From Clostridia bacterium (GTDB lineage: Bacteria; Bacillota; Clostridia; UBA1381; UMGS1253), in NCBI GenBank assembly GCA_017411585.1, contig JAFQPV010000248.1, positions 1-16,671 on the forward strand: a DNA stretch of 16,671 nucleotides, in the 5' to 3' direction. Below are positions 1-6,201 of this stretch, piece after piece. Under the pieces are notes generated by a model. It was given only the letters and a program-made list of their open reading frames with translations, was not told where the DNA came from and searched no databases. The translations under genes were made by a program, and so were the position numbers. The stretch's first letter is position 1. Each line of letters opens with the position of its first letter.

Positions 1-230
1 ATTATTTCTCTTATTTTATCGATATATGCGGGTTTTACGGGATTATGCATCGGAATATTAAGCATAATATTTCTAACTTCACCTGGATATTCATACATAA
101 AATGACTTCCTTTTGAGCGTTTCAGCGTAAAACCATAATGGTCTAAAAAGGATTGTAGCTCTCTAGGTGTTATATCGCGAGCAGTCGGTGTTTTTAATAT
201 TTTTGTTTTGATATTATCAAAAGTTCCCAT
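1..230 (-). CDS. hicA: HicA-type mRNA interferase toxin (3' end cut by window)
   Basis: Seventy-six codons can be read before the left edge cuts the gene. The protein has the small HicA fold pattern: an N-terminal helix that reads TPRELQSFLDHYGF (residues 21-34), then KRSKGSHFMY (37-46) with the family's catalytic-type His43 in the G-S-H motif, a strand ending in P-M-H (60-62), and the final V-K-x-x-Y-I-D-K-I helix. HicA proteins are double-stranded-RNA-binding-like RNases that cleave mRNA and are neutralised by HicB; that activity is family knowledge. HicB would be expected just beyond the left edge and cannot be seen. The start is the ATG at 228-230, with AGGAG at 246-250 about 15 nt upstream; an in-frame GTG at 240-242 is possible but sits too close to AGGAG. 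It lies on the element side of a tRNA-fragment attachment site, so it is probably accessory cargo. Confidence 0.75.
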   Translation of the reverse strand, partial: MGTFDNIKTKILKTPTARDITPRELQSFLDHYGFTLKRSKGSHFMYEYPGEVRNIMLNIPMHNPVKPAYIDKIREI

Positions 231-250
231 GTATTGCTGCACTCACTCCT

Positions 251-278
251 ATGATGATATTGTATGTGATATCATCAT
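251..278. promoter_or_regulatory. Palindromic operator candidate for the HicAB antitoxin
   Basis: ATGATGATAT (251-260) is matched by its exact reverse complement ATATCATCAT (269-278) across an 8-bp spacer. The right arm overlaps the -10 hexamer of the hicA promoter and the palindrome covers the transcription start. A bound repressor would block initiation. HicB antitoxins commonly carry a DNA-binding domain and repress their own operon, so HicB binding is a reasonable inference. Confidence 0.55.
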
Positions 279-305
279 TATATACGGTTTCTTTGCATTT
301 GTCAA
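277..305 (-). promoter_or_regulatory. Consensus sigma-70-type promoter of hicA
   Basis: Read on the minus strand there is a perfect -35 TTGACA (300-305), a 17-bp spacer and a perfect -10 TATAAT (277-282). Transcription would begin about 8 bases further left and enter the hicA leader. Both hexamers match the consensus exactly. Confidence 0.8.
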
Positions 306-436
306 TACGCTTTTGTGTCAAATCGGTGCGTTTTGGTATATTATAGCATGTTTGAAACATCTATTACTATCATATTTACTTGGTTTGTCAAGCGTTAGTC
401 AAAACGCCGCAAAACCGCATTATATTAACGTTTAAT

Positions 437-464
437 TCAGGTTCAAATCCTGTAACCCCGACCA
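437..464 (+). repeat. tRNA 3'-end fragment: integration (att) site
   Basis: The stretch reads as the T-arm (CAGG, loop TTCAAAT, CCTG) followed by acceptor strand AACCCCG (454-460), discriminator A and encoded CCA (462-464). No D-arm or anticodon arm lies to its left, so this is not a complete tRNA. The acceptor strand and T-arm most resemble a bacterial tRNA-Pro, but the identity is not certain. Tyrosine integrases that use tRNA 3' ends leave the whole tRNA at one end of the element and a 3' copy like this at the other. By orientation the element lies to the left, including hicA, and the intact tRNA should be left of the window. Confidence 0.7.
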
Positions 465-471
465 AAATAAG

Positions 472-517
472 AAACCGCATAATAATGGGAAAATCCCACT
501 GTTATGCGGTTTTTCTT
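472..517 (+). terminator. Strong intrinsic terminator behind the tRNA fragment
   Basis: AAACCGCATAA (472-482) pairs perfectly with TTATGCGGTTT (502-512). A second stem, TGGGA-AAA-TCCCA (486-498), lies inside, and the hairpin is followed by a T-rich run. It lies 8 bp after the CCA and was probably the terminator of the original tRNA transcript. Its minus-strand reading also ends in a T-rich stretch, so it may serve the leftward operon ending at 619. Confidence 0.75.
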
Positions 518-618
518 TATTTTCTTTTGTGTCAAAACGGTGCAGATAAGTGCAAATAATGTATGTTTTTGTTAGTCAAATGTTAGTCAAGTTAAAATGT
601 AAAATCGTTTAGCTTTTT

Positions 619-2421
619 TTACTGTTGCATATCGCTCAACACAGCTTCAGCATACGTCTTTGATAAATTCCAAGACTGCCATTTGGGGGATGTGTCTGTC
701 TCGGTTGTTTCCTGCAAAAACATTTTGCATCTTATCTGTACACGCGCGTCGCTTGTGCCGTTATGCAAACGCTCAATTGCCGGCGCGGCATCTGCTGACA
801 GGGTGAACACATAGTCTACGCTCGGGCGCGCGCCGCTTAAGTAGCGGTCTACCTGTTCGCGTGCGATAAGGTTGTCCGTTGGTACAACGTTTAACATGCA
901 GTAATAGGAAAGCGCAATTGTGAGATACACCAAAACGATGTTCAGCTTTGGCTTTGCAATATAGATGAAGGTAAAGATTAGCCCAATCGCTTCAAATACC
1001 AAAAAGCCGAGTACATACAGGCGCAGGCGCGTCAGTCCGTCTGCCGCGGTGTAGAGATACATTCTGTAAAATGAGGATACGAGCAGCACCACGGTGACCG
1101 CACACAGATAGTGGCATAAGATTTTGGTCAGTGTTGCCCATTTGCCGCTCTGTGCTTGCGTCAGATGCACAATCGTCAAAATCGCTGCAAGGTTTACGCC
1201 GGTGAGCGCCAGCAGCTCGAAAAAGCCTTTGCGCGCATATGTCGTGTAATTGAGTCCTTCCGGAAGCGTAGCACCGGCGAAGAGGTATTTAAACTGCACG
1301 ATGACAAACAGCGTGTATACAAAAAGCATCATACACAGCAGAATGTTAATGATGATTAAATCGCCCTTGCGCTGCTTGATTTCGCCGACTTCTACGATGT
1401 GCGCTTCGCTTTGTGCACAGTATAAAACACCGAACAGAAACAACCCGGCAAGTATGCCGCAGGCAATGTCAAGCAGCGTGCGCGACTGAAAGCCGTTTGT
1501 AAGGGAGGCAAAAAAGCTTTCGGTTTGCAGGGAAAAGACCATGTCTGCCGAAGAGAGCACAGCAAGCAAAATTAAAGCACACGGCAGCGCAATCGCAACG
1601 GCAATGGCGATGCGCTTGAATAGCTGTGTCTTGCCGTTGGACAGCTCCAGCGCCCAGACAAACGGCAGCTTTACATATTTGAGCGGGGAAATGATGCGTG
1701 CAAAGCATTCGGACAGCATCGTGAGCATATCGGTTTTAAAGCTGAAGCTTGTGAACATACACGCATAGAGCAAGATGCTGATGATAAGGTTTGCAATGCG
1801 CCAAATGGAATTTGCGCTGATAAAAGCATTGACCGACAGTGCAAAGAGGGGCACAAAGAACCAAAGTCTTTTTTTATCCGGCACAAGAAAGCAAAAGCAA
1901 ACAAGCTGCAGCAGTGTAAAAAGCGGCACGCTGATGCCTGCGTTTTGCGGCATAATAAAATATGCAAAGGTGCATATGCTCAGCAGGGTATATATGAGTA
2001 ATTTGATTTTCAGATTTTTCGAAATTTCCGTTGGCATAAATTCGACACTCCTTTTAAGCGATTGGCAGGGATGAATGTGCTTGACCGTCATCAAAAGGGC
2101 AAGCACCAATGCTGCCATCGAGCCGTAAAATCCGCCGATATAGGTGGGAAGCCAGTTATCAGAGCCGAGTACAATATCAGAAAAAAATACAGAAAACAGA
2201 CCGATTTCTGCGGCAAACATTACGACCAGTCCGCTAAAGCCGCAAAGCAGCAGATTGGGAACTATGTCCGATACCAAAAATGCGGTGGTAATGATGCAAA
2301 ATACAATTGCCGCAGGAAGCAAGACAGCGTCTTCGCTAAGCGATTGCATACATATACAGCACAGCTTTTGCACGAGGTATAAACTCAGTCCGAGACCAAT
2401 GCCTTTAAACAGGTGCTTCAT
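619..2421 (-). CDS. DUF4173 (DUF4153-like) polytopic membrane protein
   Basis: This 600-residue protein has about a dozen hydrophobic segments and no cleavable signal beyond its first membrane helix. The C-terminal tail has a DUF4173-type ending: a P-T-D-N-L-I-A stretch at 514-520 followed by VDRYL, a D-Y-x-x-x-L-S-x-D-A-A-P stretch near 535-547, and a final W-N-L-S-K-T-Y-A motif. The family's biochemical function is unknown. It is the last gene of an operon: the upstream HTH gene stops 6 bp before this start, and AGGAG lies 9 nt before the ATG at 2419-2421. DUF4173 proteins frequently sit beside HTH and DUF2975 genes, as here. The family could be given as DUF4153 or DUF4173; the membrane character is certain. 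Confidence 0.8.
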   Translation of the reverse strand: MKHLFKGIGLGLSLYLVQKLCCICMQSLSEDAVLLPAAIVFCIITTAFLVSDIVPNLLLCGFSGLVVMFAAEIGLFSVFFSDIVLGSDNWLPTYIGGFYGSMAALVLALLMTVKHIHPCQSLKRSVEFMPTEISKNLKIKLLIYTLLSICTFAYFIMPQNAGISVPLFTLLQLVCFCFLVPDKKRLWFFVPLFALSVNAFISANSIWRIANLIISILLYACMFTSFSFKTDMLTMLSECFARIISPLKYVKLPFVWALELSNGKTQLFKRIAIAVAIALPCALILLAVLSSADMVFSLQTESFFASLTNGFQSRTLLDIACGILAGLFLFGVLYCAQSEAHIVEVGEIKQRKGDLIIINILLCMMLFVYTLFVIVQFKYLFAGATLPEGLNYTTYARKGFFELLALTGVNLAAILTIVHLTQAQSGKWATLTKILCHYLCAVTVVLLVSSFYRMYLYTAADGLTRLRLYVLGFLVFEAIGLIFTFIYIAKPKLNIVLVYLTIALSYYCMLNVVPTDNLIAREQVDRYLSGARPSVDYVFTLSADAAPAIERLHNGTSDARVQIRCKMFLQETTETDTSPKWQSWNLSKTYAEAVLSDMQQ

Positions 2422-2427
2422 TTACCA

Positions 2428-2631
2428 TCACTCCTTGTATTCGAGAATGTCTGCCGGTTGGCAGTCGAGTGCTTTGCAGATATCCTCTAATGTGGAAAAA
2501 CGGATGGCTTTTGCTTTGTTGTTTTTCAAGATGGAGAGATTTGCAGGCGTAATGTCAATTTTTTCAGCAAGCTCCATCAAGCCGATTTTGCGCTTTGCCA
2601 TCATTACGTCTAAATTTACGATAATTGCCAT
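2428..2631 (-). CDS. YozG-like Cro/C1-family HTH regulator
   Basis: A 67-residue protein that is almost entirely one XRE-type helix-turn-helix. The scaffold runs MELAEKIDITPANLSILKNN (residues 19-38), then a final helix with LEDICKALDCQPADILEY. It has no sensor domain. It resembles the small YozG regulators of Bacillota, which are typically encoded next to a DUF2975 membrane protein (yoaS-yozG in Bacillus subtilis), the same order as here. AGGAGG at 2640-2645 lies 8 nt before the ATG and overlaps the preceding gene's stop codon region, suggesting coupled translation. It probably represses its own operon through the palindrome upstream of the DUF2975 gene. The membrane partner may control its activity, but that is inference. 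Confidence 0.85.
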   Translation of the reverse strand: MAIIVNLDVMMAKRKIGLMELAEKIDITPANLSILKNNKAKAIRFSTLEDICKALDCQPADILEYKE

Positions 2632-2644
2632 AACTGCGCCCTCC

Positions 2645-3097
2645 TTATATTGTCAAATCGTTTTCTGCTTTGTAGTTGACTGCTTGCTTGAACAAATCCT
2701 TCAGCGTCAGGCAAAACAGACAGCCGACTAAAAAGATACCCGCGATGACTGGGGTGGCGATTGTAAACAGAAAAACGGATTTTACAACATAAATGATGCC
2801 GATAATCAGACAGGTGACTGCCATTTTGCGCAGATGGCGCACATTTTCATCCACGAACGGATTGCCGACCAAAAGCGATTTGTACATCTGCTTTAAAAGA
2901 AACAGAATGTACACGCAGCACGCGCCGGAAACGGTGAGGATTACGGCGTAGGCAAGAAGAATATTGCAAGACAGTGGATACAAACGTATCAGAGGCGCTG
3001 TAAGCGCGGGGATTGCGCAGGTGCAGACAATGCTTAAATAAAACAAAATATCAATTACGACCTTTGCGATGTAGTGCGTAATACTTTTTTTGTACAT
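2645..3097 (-). CDS. DUF2975 (YoaS-like) four-helix membrane protein
   Basis: This protein of about 150 residues has four hydrophobic segments: near residues 10-30, 45-70, 95-118 and 118-135. A short charged loop containing VGNPFVDENVRHLRKMA lies between the second and third. The NPF...N...L+ loop is characteristic of DUF2975 proteins. Its function is not established; association with YozG-type regulators suggests a role in sensing or in anchoring the regulator. A longer reading from TTG at 3104-3106 is unlikely because its ribosome site GAAAGG would abut the TTG. The ATG at 3095-3097 has that site 9 nt upstream and is preferred. First gene of a three-gene operon with the HTH and DUF4173 genes. 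Confidence 0.8.
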   Translation of the reverse strand: MYKKSITHYIAKVVIDILFYLSIVCTCAIPALTAPLIRLYPLSCNILLAYAVILTVSGACCVYILFLLKQMYKSLLVGNPFVDENVRHLRKMAVTCLIIGIIYVVKSVFLFTIATPVIAGIFLVGCLFCLTLKDLFKQAVNYKAENDLTI

Positions 3098-3129
3098 AAA
3101 AACCAACCTTTCTAGTATTTGGTGATTTC

Positions 3130-3158
3130 AGTATAGCATCGCGTTTCTCGTTTGTCAA
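3130..3158 (-). promoter_or_regulatory. Promoter of the DUF2975-HTH-DUF4173 operon
   Basis: Minus-strand TTGACA (3153-3158), 17-bp spacer, TATACT (3130-3135). The spacer contains CGAGAAACGCGA, a half-match to the palindrome just upstream. Confidence 0.75.
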
Positions 3159-3165
3159 CTAAAAA

Positions 3166-3200
3166 TTATCGAAAAACGATAAAAATATTTTGAAAAACGA
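3166..3200. promoter_or_regulatory. Operator-like palindrome and repeated GAAAAACGA boxes
   Basis: TTATCG-AAAAA-CGATAA (3166-3182) is a perfect inverted repeat placed just upstream of the -35 box of the leftward operon. GAAAAACGA occurs at 3171-3179 and again at 3192-3200, 21 bp apart, which is two helical turns. The cluster lies between two divergent promoters. The YozG-like regulator is the obvious candidate ligand; this is inferred from position. Confidence 0.5.
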
Positions 3201-3206
3201 AATGCC

Positions 3207-3235
3207 TTGACTTTGGAAGGCAAGAGGCGTATAAT
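3207..3235 (+). promoter_or_regulatory. Promoter of the Mrp-family gene
   Basis: TTGACT (3207-3212), 17-bp spacer and a perfect TATAAT (3230-3235), about 43 bp before the start codon. Confidence 0.75.
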
Positions 3236-3277
3236 ATATAGGAACATTGACATAGTTGTCAGACAGGAGGAAGAATC

Positions 3278-4096
3278 ATGAGTGAATGTACACATAATTG
3301 TGAAACCTGCAGTGCAAATTGCAGCGACAGACAGGCAGAGAGCCTGCTCGAAAAACCGCACGCAGGCAGCAATATTAAAAAGGTCATCGGTATTGTCAGC
3401 GGTAAGGGCGGCGTAGGCAAAAGCCTTGTAACCTCGTTGATGGCGGTTATGGCACAGAGAAACGGCTACAAAACCGCGATTTTGGATGCGGATATCACAG
3501 GCCCGTCCAGTCCGCAGGCGTTTGGCCTGCACACACGTGCGATGGGCAATGATGAAGGGCTGTTCCCGGTAGAAACCAAAACGGGCATCGGCGTGATGTC
3601 TTTGAATTTATTAACAGAAAACGAAACTGATCCGGTGGTATGGCGCGGTCCGGTCATCGGCAGCGCTGTAAAGCAGTTTTGGACAGATGTTATTTGGGGC
3701 GATGTGGACTATATGTTTATTGATATGCCGCCGGGCACGGGCGATGTACCGCTGACGGTGTTCCAGTCCATTCCGGTAGATGGCATCATCATCGTTGCTT
3801 CGCCGCAGGAGCTGGTGGGTATGATTGTGGAAAAGGCTGTCAATATGGCAGGCCTTATGAACATTCCGGTGCTCGGTCTTGTAGAAAATATGAGTTATTT
3901 TGAGTGCCCGGATTGCGGCAAGAAGCACACCATTTTCGGTGAAAGCCACATTGATGAAATCGCAAACAAGCACGGCGTTGCGCACACGGCGAAGATTCCG
4001 ATGAATCCGAAGCTTGCTGCCGCTTGTGATGCAGGCTTAATCGAGCTGTTCGAGGGCGATTGGCTCGAAGAGCTGTTTGAGGTTGTTTCAAAGTAA
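3278..4096 (+). CDS. mrp: Mrp/NBP35-family Fe-S cluster carrier ATPase
   Basis: This 272-residue cytoplasmic P-loop ATPase binds and transfers Fe-S clusters to target proteins (family role of Mrp/ApbC/NBP35). The deviant Walker A GKGGVGKS is at residues 42-49, with the signature first lysine. ILDADITGPS follows at about 67-76, and the switch region MFIDMPPGTGD near 150-160. The cluster-binding pair Cys210-Pro-Asp-Cys213 is near the C-terminus. The N-terminus adds Cys4, Cys8, Cys11 and Cys15, a ferredoxin-like cluster motif seen in NBP35-type proteins and common in Clostridia. AGGAGG at 3265-3270 lies 7 nt before the ATG. It is monocistronic, with its own promoter and a terminator right after the stop. 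Its placement beside the divergent operon gives no further hint of a specific client. Confidence 0.92.
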   Translation: MSECTHNCETCSANCSDRQAESLLEKPHAGSNIKKVIGIVSGKGGVGKSLVTSLMAVMAQRNGYKTAILDADITGPSSPQAFGLHTRAMGNDEGLFPVETKTGIGVMSLNLLTENETDPVVWRGPVIGSAVKQFWTDVIWGDVDYMFIDMPPGTGDVPLTVFQSIPVDGIIIVASPQELVGMIVEKAVNMAGLMNIPVLGLVENMSYFECPDCGKKHTIFGESHIDEIANKHGVAHTAKIPMNPKLAAACDAGLIELFEGDWLEELFEVVSK

Positions 4097-4098
4097 AC

Positions 4099-4136
4099 AA
4101 AAAGGACAAAACGAATTTCGATTTGTCCTTTTTTTA
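4099..4136 (+). terminator. Bidirectional intrinsic terminator after mrp
   Basis: AAAAAGGACAAA (4099-4110) pairs with TTTGTCCTTTTT (4122-4133) across an 11-nt loop, followed by more T. The minus-strand reading also ends in TTTTTGTTT, so it can stop the leftward oxidoreductase operon too. Confidence 0.85.
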
Positions 4137-4148
4137 TATGTGTGTACG

Positions 4149-4195
4149 AAGGCTTCTCCTTGAGGAGAGGCTCCGCCGCAGGCGGTGGTGAGGTG
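4149..4195. repeat. Short interspersed palindromic repeat element
   Basis: The block contains two adjacent small palindromes, CTCCT-TG-AGGAG (4156-4167) and CCGCC-GCA-GGCGG (4173-4185), then GTGGTGAGGTG. It is GC-rich compared with its surroundings. It resembles the short repeats dispersed between genes in many gut Clostridia genomes. Only one copy is inside the window, so the repeat status rests on recognition of the motif. It lies between the terminator and the end of the oxidoreductase gene. Confidence 0.5.
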
Positions 4196-4221
4196 TAGAA
4201 TGCGTAGCAATCGTTATGCTT

Positions 4222-5058
4222 TTACACTTCCACCCATTCAAACGGTGTTTGTGCTGCTTTGTGACCTGCGTTGATGGTTGCAATCACATTGACCGTCTGG
4301 CGGTGGGTTACCGGCGCGATGCCGGTGTCGAAAAACGCAATAAGGCTTTCAATAAAGCGCATAAAGTAATCAGACCTGATGGGGTGAATCTGCATGTTGT
4401 TTTTTTCGTCGGCAGTTGTGATTTCAAAGTCAATCCATGTGCCCTGGTACATTTGTGCGTACCTGCCGTCGGTAAATTCAATCACCATCGACGGATGTTG
4501 CTTATCACCTAAAAACATAACTCGCTTCGGGTCTGTTTTCATCAGCTTTAAAATCGGTTCAATCTGGTGGATGGAATAAATGTCATACGCGCCGGGACCG
4601 CGGCTGTACAGCTTTGTGATTTTATCTGTATCCATATCGTTTAATTCCGTGGAGAAATAGAGCGCGGAGCTTGAAAAGCACGGCGTGCTGTGCGCTTCGG
4701 CATTGGCGAAAATGCGCAGTGCGGTTTCTTTGTCCGGCGCAAAGGTCTTGTCGATATAGGTCAGCTTGCCGGATTTAAGCGGTAAGTCGCAAAGCTGCTC
4801 GTGCATTTCCGGATTGTCCGGCGACATTACGATGAGCACATCACTTTTTTCAATCACTTCTTCGATGGTGTCTAAAAGCGCGACACCATTTTTTTCTGCC
4901 CAGGCTTTATTGGTTAAGCCGCCTTTTAAAGGACTGTCTATCTTGCCGTAGGCGTAAGCAACCTCATATTTGCCGTTTGATGCTTTTTTGAGCATTTCCG
5001 GGTAGTTGTTTGCGTGCCACTGGTCGAGGTAGTAGTCTATAAAGCCGACCTTTTTCAT
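4222..5058 (-). CDS. Divergent Gfo/Idh/MocA-family protein, short form
   Basis: A 278-residue protein related to NAD(P)-dependent sugar oxidoreductases of the Gfo/Idh/MocA family, which usually have about 330-380 residues. The N-terminal half looks like a Rossmann fold, with strands at VGFID and DVLIVMSPDNPEMHEQL. The glycine-rich dinucleotide loop (GxGxxG or G-x-G-x-I-A) is absent. The usual E-K-P motif reads D-K-T (103-105) inside TYIDKTFAPD. The later part, with HQIEPILKLM and an aromatic-rich sheet ending in GTWIDFEI, fits the C-terminal domain. The start overlaps the stop of the upstream canonical family member (ATGA), with GGAGG 7 nt before the ATG, so the two are translationally coupled. 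It may be a non-catalytic partner or an enzyme with altered cofactor use. The substrate is unknown. Confidence 0.75.
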   Translation of the reverse strand: MKKVGFIDYYLDQWHANNYPEMLKKASNGKYEVAYAYGKIDSPLKGGLTNKAWAEKNGVALLDTIEEVIEKSDVLIVMSPDNPEMHEQLCDLPLKSGKLTYIDKTFAPDKETALRIFANAEAHSTPCFSSSALYFSTELNDMDTDKITKLYSRGPGAYDIYSIHQIEPILKLMKTDPKRVMFLGDKQHPSMVIEFTDGRYAQMYQGTWIDFEITTADEKNNMQIHPIRSDYFMRFIESLIAFFDTGIAPVTHRQTVNVIATINAGHKAAQTPFEWVEV

Positions 5059-6104
5059 AAGGTAACCTCCTTGTGCGCTTCCGCAGAGCGGTAGATGGCA
5101 TCCATCATCTGCGAGGTTAAGATGTTTATATCAATATGGCTTGCCAGCTTTTTGCCGGTTTCTACACAGTCAACAAATGCATCAATTTCGTTTTGGAAGG
5201 CATTGGAGTCTTCTGTTTTAAAGGTCGTCCTGGTCAGCATCCCGTTTTTTGTCGAGTAGAGCGTAAAATCTGCGCCGTACTGCAGGCGGATGCCGCCCTT
5301 TGTGCCCATAAAGTCGATAAACATCTCGTCTTCCATCACATTTTGTGCCCATGCGCCGTTGAAGTTGATGACCGGTCCATCCGTGCGGATGAGGCCTGTG
5401 ATGCCTTCTTCGACATCATTGATGCCGTCTTTTATCGGCGGACCTGCCCACATATAGGTGTAGACATAGTCTGCAATCGGCGTGCCGAGCTTTTTAAATT
5501 CCTCGGCAGAAACCGTCAGCACCTTCGGGTCATTTAAGCAGTACATCACGATGTCCAAGAAATGCACACCCCAGTCGATTAAAACGCCGCCGCCGGCGAT
5601 TTCCTTTGTGGTGAATGCACCGCCGAGACCGGGGATACTTCTGCCATTGCGAAAGCTGATGTATACATTATAGATTTCGCCGAGCTCGCCGGAGTCGATG
5701 ATTTCCTTCATCTTGTTTACATTGGTGTTAAATCGGTTCACGACACCGATATTGAGTGTTTTGCCGGTTTCGTGCTGTGCTTTTTGCATTTCGAGCGCTT
5801 CGCTGTACATTCTTGCCGCAGGCTTTTCGCAGAGTACATGCTTGCCCGCCTTCAGCGCGTCGATTGTGATGACAGAATGCATCAGATTCGGCGTGCACAC
5901 GGAAATGGCAGCCACCTCAGGGTCGGCCAAAACCGCTTTGTAGTCTGTTACGGCAATGCCGCAGCCGTATTTTTCTACGGCGGCTTCAGCGCGCTGTTTG
6001 ATAATATCGCAGAAATACTTTATTTCTGCCTTTTCATTTTTCATATAGGACGGGATGTGCGCACTGTTCGCAATCGCGCCGCATCCGATAACTGCAACCT
6101 TCAT
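5055..6104 (-). CDS. Gfo/Idh/MocA-family NAD(P)-dependent oxidoreductase
   Basis: A canonical 349-residue member. The Rossmann motif GCGAIANSAH is at residues 7-16. The acidic residue after the second strand (FCDII, 31-35) suggests NAD preference. Family motif CEKPAARMY is at 92-100, with Glu93-Lys94-Pro95, and GGGVLIDWGVHFLDI at 171-185 supplies the Asp177/His181 pair of the catalytic region. Such enzymes oxidise or reduce sugars, inositols or sugar acids; this one's substrate cannot be read from sequence. GGAGG lies 8 nt before the ATG at 6102-6104. It forms a two-gene operon with the divergent member downstream. The AraC-type gene directly upstream, and a nearby pectin-type catabolic locus, suggest control by a sugar signal. 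Confidence 0.9.
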   Translation of the reverse strand: MKVAVIGCGAIANSAHIPSYMKNEKAEIKYFCDIIKQRAEAAVEKYGCGIAVTDYKAVLADPEVAAISVCTPNLMHSVITIDALKAGKHVLCEKPAARMYSEALEMQKAQHETGKTLNIGVVNRFNTNVNKMKEIIDSGELGEIYNVYISFRNGRSIPGLGGAFTTKEIAGGGVLIDWGVHFLDIVMYCLNDPKVLTVSAEEFKKLGTPIADYVYTYMWAGPPIKDGINDVEEGITGLIRTDGPVINFNGAWAQNVMEDEMFIDFMGTKGGIRLQYGADFTLYSTKNGMLTRTTFKTEDSNAFQNEIDAFVDCVETGKKLASHIDINILTSQMMDAIYRSAEAHKEVTL

Positions 6105-6135
6105 TTAAAGCACCTCCAAATTTATTTTCAGCTTC

Positions 6136-6164
6136 AGTATATAAAAAAACACAGCCCTGCACAA
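6136..6164 (-). promoter_or_regulatory. Possible promoter of the oxidoreductase operon
   Basis: Minus-strand TATACT (6136-6141) lies 17 bp after TTGTGC (6159-6164), a weak -35. The -35 and spacer lie inside the terminator hairpin of the AraC-type gene. A weak -35 would fit a promoter that needs an activator. Confidence 0.35.
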
Positions 6165-6178
6165 GCGGCAAAGCTGTG
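6143..6178 (-). terminator. Intrinsic terminator of the AraC-type gene
   Basis: On the minus strand CACAGCTTTGC pairs with GCAGGGCTGTG (two G-T pairs) across a 7-nt loop, covering 6150-6178, followed by seven T. It separates the regulator from the oxidoreductase operon. Confidence 0.8.
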
Positions 6179-6201
6179 GATTTATGGTACAATTTTTGCG
6201 G

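Larger units (their letters stand above)
311..590. repeat. Cluster of GTCAA-type direct repeats flanking the tRNA fragment
   Basis: TTTTGTGTCAAATCGGTGC (311-329) recurs at 525-543 with one mismatch in 19. The shorter motif GTTAGTCAA occurs at 394-402, 571-579 and 582-590. All copies are in the same orientation and lie on both sides of the tRNA fragment at 437-464. Spaced short direct repeats beside a core site are the usual arrangement of arm-type binding sites for tyrosine integrases; that reading is inferred. Apart from the hicA control region, tRNA fragment, repeats and terminator, the stretch 306-618 holds no credible gene. Confidence 0.5.

Noticed and set aside
208..435. Open reading frame of 75 codons on the plus strand.
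   Set aside because: It runs through the hicA promoter, operator and repeats, has no ribosome site and no recognisable family.
437..464. A complete functional tRNA gene.
   Set aside because: Only the T-arm, acceptor 3' strand and CCA are present; the bases to the left form no D-arm or anticodon arm.
311..590. A CRISPR array based on the repeated GTCAA boxes.
   Set aside because: Repeats are short, unevenly spaced and interrupted by a tRNA fragment and a terminator; no cas genes are present.
2144..2731. A 195-codon plus-strand frame opposite the DUF4173, HTH and DUF2975 genes.
   Set aside because: It crosses three well-supported genes and their junctions, and its translation is rich in Ser/Thr with no family motif.
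4222..5058. A truncated pseudogene of the oxidoreductase family.
   Set aside because: The frame is open, starts with a good ribosome site, is coupled to its neighbour and ends with a coherent C-terminal domain, so a divergent functional protein is more likely.
6111..6142. A riboswitch in the oxidoreductase leader.
   Set aside because: The leader is only about 30 nt and shows no structured aptamer; the nearby hairpin is a normal terminator.
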